NCBI GenBank assembly: GCA_013368325.1
Contig: JAACJK010000220.1
Coordinates: forward strand, 930,001-994,000
Direction: 5' to 3'
DNA: 64,000 bases
From: Ephemerocybe angulata
Lineage: Eukaryota > Basidiomycota > Agaricomycetes > Agaricales > Psathyrellaceae
Of this stretch, positions 1-13,800 are shown piece by piece. A program made the position numbers and the translations under genes. The first letter of the stretch is position 1; every line of letters begins with the position of its first letter. Under the pieces are notes generated by a model that was not told the DNA's origin, did not search any database, and saw only the letters and a program-made list of their open reading frames with translations.

Positions 1-2323
1 CCGGGCAGTGGGGAAGCTGTCAAAGGCTGGAGGTGTGTGAAAATTTCACCGAACGCCTTGGTCTCTTCTGGGAACATTGCAAGGTTTGAAGTCGTCTGAA
101 CAGCGCTTAACATGGGATGACATCATCAGAGGTATAGTAGGCACATACGATTTCCTGGCGCAAGACATCGTCGAACTGCTGAATCTTCGCTTGCATCGCG
201 GTAACATTGGCTTGCTTGAATGTAACAGATTTTGACTAGAGCCGAGTCAATGGATAAGCGAGTCACTTCACATGGATTTACTTACGACTGGGAGGATCTT
301 CTGAGATGGGGCGGCGGCTGGAGGAGCTGGAGTAGGTGTTCCAGTGTATCTTGAAGCACCAGTGTAGGGATCGGAGTAGTTGGTATTTGCCGAAGGGGCT
401 TGAGCAGCAGGCTGAGCTCTGTATCTCGAAGCTCCAGTAAAAGGGTCCATGTACTCTGAAGGAGCGGTGTTCTGGCCCGTATTGGCGTTACTTCTGTACC
501 TCGAAGCACCAGTGAAAGGATCGCGATACTCTTCGTTGCCCGTGCCGATGGCTACACCTGCAGTGTTCGTCTCGATGAACTTGACAACCTGGTCAATATA
601 CGTCAAGTCTAGCTCGTTCGCCTGGAGGAAGCGTTGAGCAGCGCTATAAGGGTTCTCTGAAGGGATGGAATCAGCGGCCGTGGGTTACGTGCCCAACGCG
701 AAGTGCTCACCGGAAACATTGTAAGGCAGCTTCAAAGGAGGAACACCGTCCTGGATGTCAACATCGAATACATAGTCGTATTCCTTGCCCTCGTAAAGCT
801 GCTTTCGTCCCTGTCCAACAGCATCCACTACGTCTCCAATCTTCTGCCACGAGTTACTTGCGCTATCCCACTGAAAGCTCGGTCAGAAAAGTCATACTTC
901 GTCCGGGAAAACAAGCGTACCTGATGAGCCTCCACCAGATCACCCTTCTTGATCATCTTGACCTCTCCAGGCTTCTTGCCTGTACGCAAGGTCAGCGGGC
1001 TTTTAAGAGGGGTACTAGCATAGTACTTACCAGGAGCAGAAAGCGCTTCAGGTCCAGGAAGGTCGCTCTTCTTCACATCCCCGATCTGCTGTGCGGGGAG
1101 TGCTTGACTTGCGACTTTGTCTTCATACTCCTTCAAATCCTCGGCAGATGCCCATCTCTCTTCTGACGCAGAGAAGACGCGCACTACGCCATCGCTCGTA
1201 CCGGTCACGATATCACCATTAGGCATGCTCGATACTGCCCACACCGAGATGGCGGGGTGAACGATGGTCTGCGTGCACTCGCCGCCTGAGGGAAGGCATA
1301 AGTCCTGACGGAAAGGACCAGTTAGGGGGGTATGACGCACCTTCCCAGACCCGAACTGTTCTATCCTCTCCAGACGACACGATGTTGCCATCTGGAAGCA
1401 CCGAGAGACTGTAAACAAAGGAAGTGTGACCGGAAAGAGAGTACACCAAGTCTCCACCCAGTGTCCAGACGCGGACTTCACTGTCGTTGGAGCAAGAGGC
1501 GAATCCGATGTCTGGTACGATGGCGAGCCCGCGCACCGCGTCCGTATGTCCCTTAAACGTTTGAATCGATTTGTGCTGCTGCCAGAGTCGAATCGTCTTG
1601 TCCGCAGAAGCTTCGGTAGTTCAGCACAAGTCGCCTGATTCCAGACTCAAGGGACTCACCCGTAAGATACTGATCCTCATCCACAATCAATACCGCCCAG
1701 ACCGAATATTCATGCCCCTTCAGCTCGTGTACCAGCTTCCAATCCTTCCACACCTTGGCTGTTCTTCGTGCACGTCCATCAGGGGGCCACCACAGGGATA
1801 AAAAACAGCACTCACTTGTCCCAAGATCCCGAGATAATCGTTCCCGCTGCACTGGCGTCTAACGCACATACGTTCTCGGTGTGTCCCACCAAGCTGAAGT
1901 CCGGATCGGCTTTCGGATTCGCGAGATTGAAGATGTTGATAACGGTGTCCTGGCCGCCAGTTACCGCGTAGCCTGTCGAGGACAATCATTAGTGGACCGA
2001 TGATGACGCGTCTCGTCTGGCGCGGTGCGGGAACGGCTGGCGACACTCACCTTTGGGTGCGTCCAGCGTCGGGGGGATGTAGGTGACTGCGTTCACATAG
2101 CGAGATCCGGCAGCGAGGGTGTGTTCCGGTGTGAAGCCTGAGGAGGTTCGGTTCCAGACGACGGCGGTTGTGTCGCGGGAAGCGGATAGGACGAGGTCGT
2201 TTGTCGGCGATGCGACTGCTCGCACCTGTGAGATGGGGATCAGCTGGACGTCTATAGGTCATCGGCACACAGACGCACGTCGGATGAGTGCTGGGTCAAC
2301 GTCGCAGATAGTTTGTAAGGCAT
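1..2323 (-). CDS. DOA1: DOA1/UFD3/PLAA-type WD40-PFU-PUL ubiquitin adaptor (partial, 3' end outside window)
   Basis: Ubiquitin-binding cofactor of Cdc48/p97, acting in ubiquitin homeostasis and sorting. The ATG is at 2323; a short exon is joined through a GTGCGT...CACAG intron to the first WD40 repeat (VRAVASPTNDLVLSASRD). Further WD repeats with GH...VRVW spacing run to about 1150. A PFU domain follows (QQIGDVKKSDLPGPEAL, then KKPGEVKMIKKGDLVEAHQ). A linker at 600-300 carries three DPFTGASRY-like repeats, as in PLAA proteins. The C-terminal PUL domain starts near 300 and is cut by the left edge. Several 50-60 bp introns break the frame. WD40 plus PFU plus DPFTGA repeats is specific for this family; exon borders are approximate. 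Confidence 0.9.
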
Positions 2324-2849
2324 CGTGCTCGTCGCGGTCAATGAAGTCAATATAGATTACACAAAGGGGTATCGGGCTGATGGAGAAGGGAGAGAGTGGA
2401 ATTGGAGGGATTACGAATCCTGGCCTAATCATATTCCGAATTCATAACTCGTCATGCACGGTGTTTGCATCGGTCTGGAGAGTTCTAGAGACAGGTCGCA
2501 CTCAGATTCGCACACAAAGGAAGTACAGAGAAAGGATTGGATTGAGCAAAAGTATGTAGTCTAGGGATGGATGTGCACCACGCTAACGAGCCCAGGACGC
2601 AGTGGGATACGCTGTGAATGGGAGATACGGAGGTGTAATAGTCTATGCCTTGCACCATTTAATTCATCTCCTGCGAGTTCCTCCCAGCTACACACACCAG
2701 GCAACCAAATGCATGCAGAGCGTTAAGAGAGCTGAGTGGGGTGAAGAGAAGAGCGGTTCGCCGCCCGACCAAAATTTATATCCGGGAAAGAAGTCACATG
2801 ATTCCACTCCAGGGCCGGGCGCTCGGCACTTTCCGCCGGCGACGGGCGT
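2324..2849. other. Intergenic: DOA1 upstream region and HOP1 3' flank
   Basis: About 526 bp without a convincing gene. The right half has an A/T-rich TTTATAT tract near 2775, but it points toward neither start codon. Short open frames here lack family features and overlap no conserved motif. Confidence 0.5.
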
Positions 2850-5800
2850 CTACTCCGCGAGGTCGATCCCAAGCGCCAACGAGATCTTCAGCTTCTTCGA
2901 CGGCCTTTCCAGCTCAGCGGCAGCACTGTTACGCTTCTGACTGTCTTCCCGCGGAACTTGGATCATCTGCGTCTCGTCTTGCGTCTGCGTCTCTCCTGCA
3001 AAGATATCGATCTGGTTCGCCTTGGCTGCATTTTGGACGGCTCGGGAAACGGCGGGGCGCAAATGAGACTCGGAGGTGGAGGGAATCTTGTTGTTTTGTT
3101 TTCTCTGGAAGTTCGACATCAGCCCTGTTCTCTCGCCTTGAAGGGAGGACTAACCAAGTCATCCATTCCAAGCATCTTGCTTTCGACCTTCTGCTCCGGC
3201 GTAAAGTAGTCCTTGTACTTCTGCAGAGACTTGATCTGGTTATTGAATGCAAAGCGCGTCTTCTGGACATTCTTCCTCGACCGAGACTTCTTATCCTTCC
3301 CCTTGCTCTTGAGCCGAGTTTCGACAGTGAGACCGAACTCGTCGATCGTGGTGGTCAAGGCATGGATAAAGTCTAGGGACCGAGGCTCAGTGAGCGGAAC
3401 AGAAAGTTCATGCTGCCGCGAGACATACCATCTTCCTCGAGCTTCTTGATCAGCTGGCGAGCCAGTGAGTTGTCCCCCTCTTCAAAAGTCAATTAAAAGG
3501 AGCAGGAAACTTGCACTCCGATATCAACGTACCGAAAGACGAGGCAAATGTGGAAGGTGTTATGACCTTCATGTTCTCAGCGACTTTGATCGCTCGCCTA
3601 AGAGCGGTGATCAGAAACGAGTAGAGAACCTTTGAACGCAGACGAACCGGAATATAACGAATTCGCGCCACTTGGCCATGATCTGAGCGTAGTAGGCGCT
3701 GTCTTTGATCACGGTATAGAGGACGTCGGCTTTCAGGCGGCATTCAAAGCAGATGAACTTTGAGGGGAGATTTGGATCTTCGGTAGAGTGGAATCTACCG
3801 CAACATGTTTGAGCGCTCGTGTCAGAATCAGGAACATCCATTGCCTACCCCATGCACCTATAAAACCGGCGTGAATATCGAGTGACGATGATAGAACACA
3901 AGAGACGTACCAGATATGGAACCATTTGCCGCATCCACCGTCACAGAAGCACATTTCATCTTCAATCTGGTGAGGAACCATCAGGGGCTGGCCAAATAAG
4001 AGGTAAGAGGCCACAAACCGTGATGGTGCAGTTACAGTCCAGCCCAAGGTCCTTCACAGGGTCCGCATGGGCCACTGGGACAGCTGGAGGGGAAGCGTTC
4101 TCGATGGTCTCCATCTTCTTTCCTTCAGTCGAGTTCAAACTGAATGATTCGATAGCCTCTATCATCTGCGAATCCACATCCTGGGGCTGGGTTTCGAGGT
4201 CTGTATACAGTTCTGTTAGAAGCCGTAGGCCCAAAGCACGACATTCTACGCACCAAGCATCTCAGCATCCTCCGGAATGGAGGACAAGTTGGCGCCTCCC
4301 CGGAACGATGAAGTCGCAACCATTATGGGACTGGGCGGGGCGCTCGTCATCGGAGACTCGAGTTGCATGGCGAGATTAGACGGGGGAAGGCTCGTAGTCC
4401 CACCGAATGTCTTCCCTTTCAGTAAGAGCTGCTGGCTTACGTCTGAATCGAATGTAAACGCGTCGTGCACGCTCTGCTCATTGGGCATGGGTTGGGTATC
4501 CATCAGCACCTGGGTTTCTTCACAACCATTACCCTTGGGAATGACGTCCGAGTTCTATAGAGTTCGTTAGTATTGGGGAAAGGGCACAATTCGACACAAC
4601 ACGCACGATTTCTTTGAGCCGAGTCGGGATCCTCTCCGCAATCCCGGCAAAGTGAGCTTCCTGAGTTTCTGCCGCGGGACCAGGCAACGTGACTTCCTCA
4701 ATCTCGCCATTCTCATTCCGGAGACCCAGCGGCTTATACTCGTATGTTCCATCGGGGCGCAGGACATAGTCGGGATCGTCCTCGCCTTCAGCGTCAGCGT
4801 CTGAAAGATCGATGTCACCTTCGGTAGACCACACGAGGTTCCTCGCCTTGGCGTCGTCTTGCAATTCTTCGACTTCTTTGGCGCTAACGAGCGCCTGTTC
4901 ATGGGGAGTTGGGCGAAGGCGCTGCATGCATTTTGCCGCACTGGTGCCCAAGAAAACTTCCTCGTTATCTTTACGCATTGCAGGGAGGTACGACGCAATG
5001 GAAGTCACTTTGAGATTAACGCTGCGTTTGGGGTAAGCTCATGCTCCGCTGTCCGAAGGGACTGTTGCAGCCGACTAACGTATGATATCCACAGTTAGCC
5101 TTCCCAGCGCTGAAACGGTCTGGGACTTCATCGAGGTTATGGGTCATGAAGTACCACTTGTCCTTCTTCTCGTCTCCTGTTTGGAAAAGGGGGGGTTCGT
5201 AGTCATGGGGCGTTTTGTCAGTGTAGAACAGCTTAAAGGTCGCAAAGCGGCGACCTGAGGACGGTCAGCATCTACGATAAGGGGAACAGTGATATATTGT
5301 GCGCACGGGGTAGCTCTTCCATCTGAGTGATAGCTTGGATCAATGTCTTCATCATGTTCTTGAGGCTCTTCTTGACGTCTCCAAGAGTCGGTGCTCTACC
5401 CATTCGGATGGCGTCAGCCACTGGGTCCGTCGACCTACCATTCAAGGACATGTTCTGCAAGTCATCCCCTAGAGACATGACCGGCACAGGAGTATCTGAG
5501 CCCGCAACTTGGTGGTACTAGCGACGCAGTATCAGAAACTGTACTATGTATCGGTCGCCAAGTGTGGCTGCTCGCCTTGAAGTTAAACGTGTACGCCTCG
5601 ACGATGCTATACGGTAACAGGTCAGAGAAAGTTCATGGCATAAATCAAGTGATGCCTACTTGTTAGGATCTTTGCTGTCGAGGTATATGGCGAAGATGAA
5701 GCTGCGCAAGTACTGCTTTTCAAGAGCGTCAAATATTCCATTCTCCTATAGCCCTGGGTCAACTAGCCGAAATTTACTTGGGTATATGCGACGCACCAGG

Positions 5801-6260
5801 TAATTAAGAAGTCTGTCGCCTTCAGGGGTGTGCCCTCTCGTCAAAGTCTATGTCGCCCCATGAACGAAGGACCTTGAAGATGGAGACGCATGTACTCACC
5901 CTGATGCGAAACCCTTTAATCTTGGAGTCGTTCCTGCGGCCCAAGGGGGTGCCGCTATCGGTCTCAGAGGACGATAGAGGGAAAGAGTCCCCCGCCGACG
6001 TCAAATGACCTGAAGGACGTCAGTGAACAGAACCACTCGCCATTGTCCTTGGCGATCTCACTCTCGGTAAAGTTGTCTTCGGGCAGCAAGTTCCTGGGAC
6101 CGTCGGCCGTCAGTGCAAGTGCATATATGCGCCCGATCTGGGCTATTCACCTCAGGAATGTGACGCAGGACAGCCCCGCCTTGAGCAAAGTCTCGACGGC
6201 GGCAAGGCTCTGCGTCCTGGTGACGACTTGGGTGTTCACGCCAGTGAGTTGGGCCTGCAT
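2850..6260 (-). CDS. HOP1: Meiotic chromosome-axis HORMA protein Hop1
   Basis: Structural protein of the meiotic axis that promotes interhomolog recombination and checkpoint signalling. The ATG at 6260 starts MQAQLTGVNTQVVTRTQSL; the HORMA domain spans roughly 6260-5100 over many exons, with typical pieces such as LLKAGLSCVTFLR, FDALEKQYLRSFIFAIYLD and GDEKKDKWYFMTHNLDEVP. A linker with acidic stretches follows. A PHD-like zinc finger is split by an intron at 4050-3740 (DCNCTITVCG, CFCDGGCGKWFHIW, then CRFH...FICFECR-like ligands). A winged-helix-like segment and a basic C-terminus (KSKGKDKKSRSRK) end at the stop 2850-2852. The last intron, about 3105-3153, joins GMDDL to RKQNNKIP. HORMA plus this zinc finger identifies Hop1; single exon borders are uncertain. 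Confidence 0.88.
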
Positions 6261-6330
6261 GATGAGGGGCGAGGAAAAGAGTGGGTGGTTGTGGGGAAAA
6301 AGAAAGAAGGAGAGTTGTGACAATTGTCAC

Positions 6331-6339
6331 ATATTTATA
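6331..6339 (-). promoter_or_regulatory. TATA box of HOP1
   Basis: TATAAATAT on the minus strand, about 70 bp before the HOP1 ATG. The only well-formed TATA element in the 6261-6694 gap, which otherwise holds the TRS23 3' flank and nothing recognisable. Confidence 0.5.
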
Positions 6340-6694
6340 TCCACGGAAACTGAGAGAAACGCGTCCTGAATTGCAGGGCGCGATTGCGCTCGCGTGTCGA
6401 AGGCGTCACATGACGCTTCTGTGGAGGACCTGCAGAAGTGCCAAGACTTAGAGCTGGCGGGCGAGAAATACGCTTGTTTTCGGTATATTGTACAGTGCGA
6501 TGCCATGGTCGGACATCGTTAAATTAGGGCACCCTGCATCTATAGTAGAATGGCAGGGCGGAATATCGATTCTACCCCAGTGGTTGGGTGGAGGGCCTTG
6601 GGTCGTAGTCGGGATAGAGGGCGCCTGATGGACTGGTGAGGATGACGGTGGAGGCCTAGCTCTGGGTGCTCACGGATGGAATTTGAGACCAACT

Positions 6695-7256
6695 CTATGT
6701 CTGCCCAGAACCGATGATGGCGTTCACTCTCGTTTCGAATCCTTCACTCCGCACAGGCATCTCCGGTGTGTGGAAAGGATTCTTCATGACGGCGTCCGAG
6801 TATGCTTCGTAGATACGTTGGAGGATGTGCTCGGCGATGGTCTCCGTTAGTGAGGTCAAGAGCACAAACTTCGTTCCTGCACGGTTGTCAATAAAACGAA
6901 GGTGAATTCGGGACATTGAGCACATACCCGTTACAGTCAAAAAGATGGTCATCTTGAACGTCTCCCCTTCAATTACATTGGCCCCAGAGCTCGAGCCATT
7001 TGGTGATAGACGGCTTGTAATCGCGTGGATACCATGCAGCGTTCCTGCGAGTACCAGCTGTTCATTTGACGTGAGCTGTGCCAAACCCTCTAATGACGAT
7101 AATTAGAGACCCTTCAAGCAATATGACAAGTGATACGCACCCGCAAAGCTCTTCTGGTAAACCAGCCCACCGGCCTTGTTGATAATCTGGGGCTATGAAT
7201 GAGCGCTCGACCAGGCGGTCGACGAGAGTCCCTACCCAGAGACCGAAGATTGCCAT
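6695..7256 (-). CDS. TRS23: TRAPP complex core subunit Trs23 (TRAPPC4-like)
   Basis: Core subunit of the TRAPP Rab-GEF complexes (Ypt1/Rab1) in ER-Golgi and Golgi traffic. The ATG at 7256 gives MAIFGLW; a 46-bp intron (GTAGGG...CCCCAG) joins it to IINKAGGLVYQKSFA, the family's conserved longin-fold start. A second intron (GTGCGT...CATTAG) leads to GLAQLTSNEQLVLAGTLHGI, and a third near 6877-6927 leads to TKFVLLTSL. The C-terminus FETRVNAIIGSGQT ends at 6695. About 140 residues, as expected for Trs23. It lies head-to-head with the glutaminyl cyclase gene, 250 bp apart. Confidence 0.9.
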
Positions 7257-7505
7257 TCAAGCGTTTCCTGTATTCGGGTATCGTGTAGCTAGGCTGAGAA
7301 CCTCTGTGTTCACAGACCTTGGGTGTATAGGGCGACGTGATAGTGCAGTCTAAGTTTACATCGCCGGCAGGAGCGCGTCTTCTGGCATCAATTAGCCAAG
7401 CCGATCTATGTTTCTCAGGCTGTGTCCCCATTCACGCGCCGACCACAACCACGTCGACCACCGACCGACATTCCTCCTCCCCCATAGAGGGTTTATCTGG
7501 CGCCA

Positions 7506-8990
<1,485 letters not shown>

Positions 8991-9057
8991 CAGTAGTCGC
9001 TCTAGCTTATTTACTGCGTTCTGCATTTAAACATGTATGTACACGACCTGGCTCTTT

Positions 9058-9845
9058 AGAAACGCGCCAACCGCTTGAAGGACTTGATGAGAACCTCTGC
9101 ATCCGCCGCGTCCTGAAATGTGTTACTCAGATCAGAGCAACTATATCGGCAATGTCCAGACTTACATTCGCTTTCCGTACTGTTTCTTCAACCCGCTTTC
9201 TAGCCTGAAGAGATGCCTGCGTAGTAGAGGCCACACGACGGGGGCGGCCTGCTTGGTCTGCATTGGGCCAAACGCGTCAATTGTTGCTGCCTCTTCAGCT
9301 CTGTTCAAGTACTCACGCCTCCTACTCGCAGCGTCCAGTATTTCTGCCCTTCTCTTGCCCAAGTCCTCAATCATGCCAGGGTATAACGCGATCAAGGCCT
9401 CAAATGCGTTCTAGTGTCACAATCAGCCGATGTGGACGCCCCACGGGCATCTCGTTCACTCACCTCTTGGGCCTCGAGAATCGGTTCGTACGCAGCCAAA
9501 TGCCTATCAAACGCGACCTCCTGCTCTTTCAGAGCCTGCAATCTGCCTTTGGCCTCCTCACTGCACACAAGTCAGCGCATACATCCAGGCAAAGCAGTAG
9601 CCAGGGGCGTCGACGTACAGAAAAACGACACCTTGCTTAGCCAGGGCATCGCCTTGCTTGCGCGCTTCTGCGTACACCACGTCTCGGCTCCCTTTAACCG
9701 TGATCGTATCGGCTTTCTTCTGCGCGACTGCGCGCTTTCCGACTGCCTTGGACATTGTGGAAAGATCCAGGGTTTTTTGGCGCCGTTGAGCGCTTCTTCG
9801 GGTCACACAATTCTTGGTGTTGACGCGTTGTTTGGGCGCCATCAT
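9058..9845 (-). CDS. Small basic/coiled-coil protein, not recognised
   Basis: I do not recognise the family. The ATG pair at 9845/9842 starts MMAPKQRVNTKN, a strongly basic N-terminus. It continues AVGKRAVAQKKADTITVKG and, through an intron (GTACGT...GTGCAG, about 9557-9615), into a charged helix (EEAKGRLQALKEQEVAFDRH). A further intron (GTGAGT...CACTAG, 9411-9463) leads to NAFEALIALYPGMIEDLGKR and a heptad-like helix. The last exon probably encodes DAADAEVLIKSFKRLARF, ending near 9058, but the frame between 9300 and 9115 can be read two ways, so the tail is uncertain. The length (about 200 aa) and helices suggest a complex subunit; no function can be assigned. Its 5' end has a decayed copy at 10676-10741. 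Confidence 0.6.
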
Positions 9846-9976
9846 TCCAGTGGTGTCAGGGGAGGTTATTTGTGCGCTTTTGAGCGGCTATATTGACCGC
9901 GAGTCAGTTACCAGAAACGTTGCAGGGTAAAGGAAATTAGACGTCTGTTCTCGTAGCAATGTAGCAGAAACAGATT

Positions 9977-10565
9977 ATGGTCCATTTATTCATCGGATCA
10001 GTGTACCCTATCAGCCTTGCTCAAAACGTTCTTACCACTGGCTTGATCGCCTACTGGATCTGGAGGCAACATAGGAAGTCGGCTGAAGTCGGTCTTTACA
10101 GCTCATCAGGAATAAGCATGCTTACTGTAACAAGGATCGTCATTGAGAGTGCCCTTTTATACAGGTACCCTCCTGGCGCTCTTGTTGTGTATCACCACCC
10201 TGGTGGGCTATGGACACCCTGCCATGATCATTCTACAATACGCGGCTTGCATCCCAGGTACAGGTGAGGAGCATCCGTTTTTTCCGCCGAAGATACCCAG
10301 TACTAGACACTACATTACGATAGGTCTAGACTTTTTGCTCGTCGGGGTTCGCACTCATACCGCAAGCATGGCGGCCCGACGAAGAAGGGTCACTTACACC
10401 GATAGCTTCGATGTGGAACTCCCTTGGGCTGTGAAGCCTCAATTTGGTGCCGAGGGAAAGGAAGCAGGGGAGCCTCAGACTACAAGCGCCATAGTATTTG
10501 CCTCGGACAAACCGAGCGCGCATCATGATGTGTCTGGAGAGCCTTGGCAAGACCAGGATGTGTAA
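9977..10565 (+). pseudogene. Relic of a fungal multi-TM membrane protein (3' part only)
   Basis: The frame starting near 9977 reads PISLAQNVLTTGLIAYWIW, then SSGISMLTVTRIVIES. That matches the last transmembrane section of a multi-TM family that I recall as common in Agaricomycetes; I know no function for it. At 10140-10170 the reading passes from one frame to another (YTGTLLALLLCITTLVGYG) without a plausible intron, and continues to a C-terminal cytoplasmic tail ending at 10565. The upstream helices expected of a ~300-residue protein are missing. Truncation plus the frame change indicate a pseudogene or insertion-derived fragment. A heavily spliced gene is less likely because no start exon is visible. 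Confidence 0.6.
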
Positions 10566-10675
10566 ATGACCCTTTCTGATAATAGTAGGTTCCATAAGTC
10601 CCAGGTTATATTTTTTCATCTGTTTGAGTATCTCTTAGTCCTCATGTCATGAAATAGAGGTCTTTAATCATTTGG

Positions 10676-10741
10676 CGCCATAATCAGGACTCGGCGCTTC
10701 TTTAATTCAGGCGTTGTTTACGCGTTGTTTGGGTGTCATCA
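10676..10741 (-). repeat. Decayed copy of the 5' end of the 9058-9845 gene
   Basis: On the minus strand this reads ATGACACCCAAACAACGCGT, against ATGGCGCCCAAACAACGCGT at 9842. Matching continues through an AATTC block, GGCGCTTCTT (plus strand) and TTTGGCGCC, with small indels. It lies just upstream of STT4 and contains in-frame stops, so it is non-coding. Together with 9776-9845 it brackets the membrane-protein relic as imperfect direct repeats. Confidence 0.65.
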
Positions 10742-10866
10742 GCCGGCTCTCGGGGGCCGCGGGTCCGCCAGCGGTCCTGTCCTGACGCCACTGTGACACA
10801 CTCTCTCCCAGCCGGTCGTCCAACGTCAAGTACCGCAGAAGCCGAGCTTGTGACAGAGCTTCCAAC

Positions 10867-13800
10867 ATGGACTGGTGAGTCTACACCGCGAATCAGAATG
10901 GCGCTTGGATACAAACTTGTAACATAGCCTCGAACTTAACATCCACCAGCGGATTCTCTCTGATTTGGCTTCGAATAACGATATCTCCCTGTCGGCTTCG
11001 AAACATAGGAAGGAGCTGGTTGCGTCTAAGGTTCAGACAAGAGTCGTAGATGAAGATGAAGGAGTGGTTACCCCGACAGAAATCAAGGCGGCAGAGCGCG
11101 TCTTCATGGTGCGCCAACAGTGCCAAACTTGTTCAGAACTCGGACGACGTAATTGACGTCCATTACCTTGCTTCAGACAGCTTCCAGAGTGCATTGCAAT
11201 ATCGCGTTCGGAGAACTCGTGGTCAACTTCTCTACACCGGAAGACGGGCAGTCGCTGGATAAGGTTATTGCAGTACTAATCGACATTCTGCGCGACATCC
11301 CTTTCATCGACTTCGACCCTTCCTTGTCTTGGGAGGACTGGGCACTGCCTGACCAACTGGTGTTCTCTACGGTCTCTGCATTACTCAGACTCTCAAACGA
11401 CCACCCGGTATTCAACGAACAGGCTGTGAAAGCACTTTTTGAATTCGTTGCTCGAACGGTGGAGAATATTGGGAACTCGCCATGTAAGCTTAGCCCCAGG
11501 ATCGTCATGTTCTATCCACTAACCCACAGGTCCCACCCAGCCTTCGAGGTCTTGACGCAACTTTACCCCGCAGTACATGGACTATACAGGGCAATCAGCT
11601 CCACGTCCTACAACTGGACCGTCGACCACTGGAATACCCTCACCCTTCACCTTCGCGCCCTCTGCGCTCCATCTATCATCGATCGTCTCAATAGACTTCT
11701 CATCGACATCCTCCAGAAAGAACACCCCGACCACGATACCCTCAGATACTCTCAAACATTCCTCTCCCGCTATGTTGCTCAAGGACGCCCGCTCAGTGGA
11801 TACTTCATGATCTGCTGTGTGTTGGAAATGCAGTGGACAGTCCTCGCCCAGACTATGACTGAACCGACCATTGGGTACTCGAATGTCATCGAAGCAGCTG
11901 CTGCGAATAAGGCCTGGTCGGCGTTGTCTCGCAACGCTGCACTGGAGCTGAATATTGAAGACGAGTCCGTGAAGGAAACTATTCAAACGACAATCGCATA
12001 CGCAATACAATGCTTCGACGACCTTTCCGCGCAAATTGAGGAGGTTGATACTGATCCTAATGTCGATACATATGCATGGGAGACAATGTCGGAGTGCTTG
12101 GTGCGTATTGTTCGATAGTAGATATCGCGAAACCTAACTCTTTCTAGAAACTGGCTTCCGTCTGCTGCCTTGCCCTGTCAGACTTGGATCGAAAGCTCCA
12201 CAAGCGCATTGTTCTCCTCCTGAGCAACAACTCGCCCATATCGGACAATATGGTCCAGGAGGCAGCCTTGAAATCTACTACTGTTCTTGTTCGAAGGTGG
12301 GTTAACTTCAATGATGTCAGTGCTGGACTGACATTTCAGCATCTCTTCCAGCTTCCCTTCTATCGCTCCCGACATGACCATCCAGTTGAGACGCTTTGTG
12401 ACCTCCCCACTCCCCTTGTTCCAATTCGAATTTGCCTCGGAAACACACACAGCTCCCCCTCTCTCAGCAGCCGCCAAGTGTTTGGCTCTTTGCATCAAGG
12501 TAAGGTCCCAACGAGAACGCACGCAATTTACTCACCGTTATCATAGCTCAGTCCAGGGGACGATCTTATAATGTCGAATATGTACTCACTGTTGAACTAC
12601 ATTGCCGCCACGAGCAAAGAGGCGTATGATCCGAGTACCTTCGGTATCCAGCTCTCTGGGAACCATAGAGGAACCATACACTCCCTTGAGTCCGGCCTAC
12701 GAGGACTATCAGAAGATGAGAAGAGGCTAACTGGGATCAGTACTATATCCGTTGTTACTCGACTTGCTTTGGAGTTCCAGATGGAAGACGTGAGTAATAG
12801 TATTCCGAAACTACGCCATAGTCCTTGGCTCACTTTTCTCAGGTTACGAGGTTGACTATATCCATGCTCCTTCAACGATTGCGCGCTGCGGAGCCAACTG
12901 TCGAAGCTGCGATTGCTTACAATCTTGTCGATCTCGCATTGGCTGCCCCTCGGTCATCGTTCGTCGATATCATCAGGGCATTCTCTGGTATCAACCGCTC
13001 CGCGAACCCTGATGACCCCAGGTTCTCCAACAACATGGTTTGTCCTGCAGTCCCCACCTATCCCAAACCGTGACTGACAAATCTTTAGGTTTTGGCGGCT
13101 CAAACACGCCTCGCACAGGAGCTCTACCGTCGCCCCGAGCTATATGAGGCATATCTGGTGGAACTGCTAACTCTATTCGCTGACAAAGGTGTTGCCATTC
13201 AGAACCTCAAAATTGCAAACCACCATGTCAAGGTATGCAATATAATCGCCTCAACCTCGAGCACCGTTAACACTGATCTATATAGACCGACGATATGATT
13301 GAACAGCTAGCATCATTGTTGCTCCCAATAGATGCCCTTCTGTCTCATGAAGGGTTCCATCCGGAGAAGAATGCGTCTCAAGACATTGTCACTCTCTTCC
13401 GCAACGCTTGGTTCCTCTGTGTGCTTTTCAACTTCCCCAACATGGACGACACAGCAATGGACTGGCTGCAGCCTGCACTCGCCCGGATTGCTCTGAAGAC
13501 TCCGTCCATGGTCGTTGAGGAGTCTCTTGATGCCATGGCTAGCGATGTCGAGTACAACTCGATTATACGCCAAGAATATGCAAATACGGTACTTCACATG
13601 GCAAGAGAAATGGGAGGACGAAACTGATGCTCTTATAGGTTGTATCCAAGCACCGCAGTCTTCTGGCACAGTATACACCACTTCGCCCAGGCGATGTTCG
13701 ATATCTGTCATCTGGCCAAGTCATTTTCGCCTTGACCATGCACGATATTGAAACCATGCGATCAGCTGCTGGGTGCCCTTCTTCGCTTGTGTCGTGGTTC

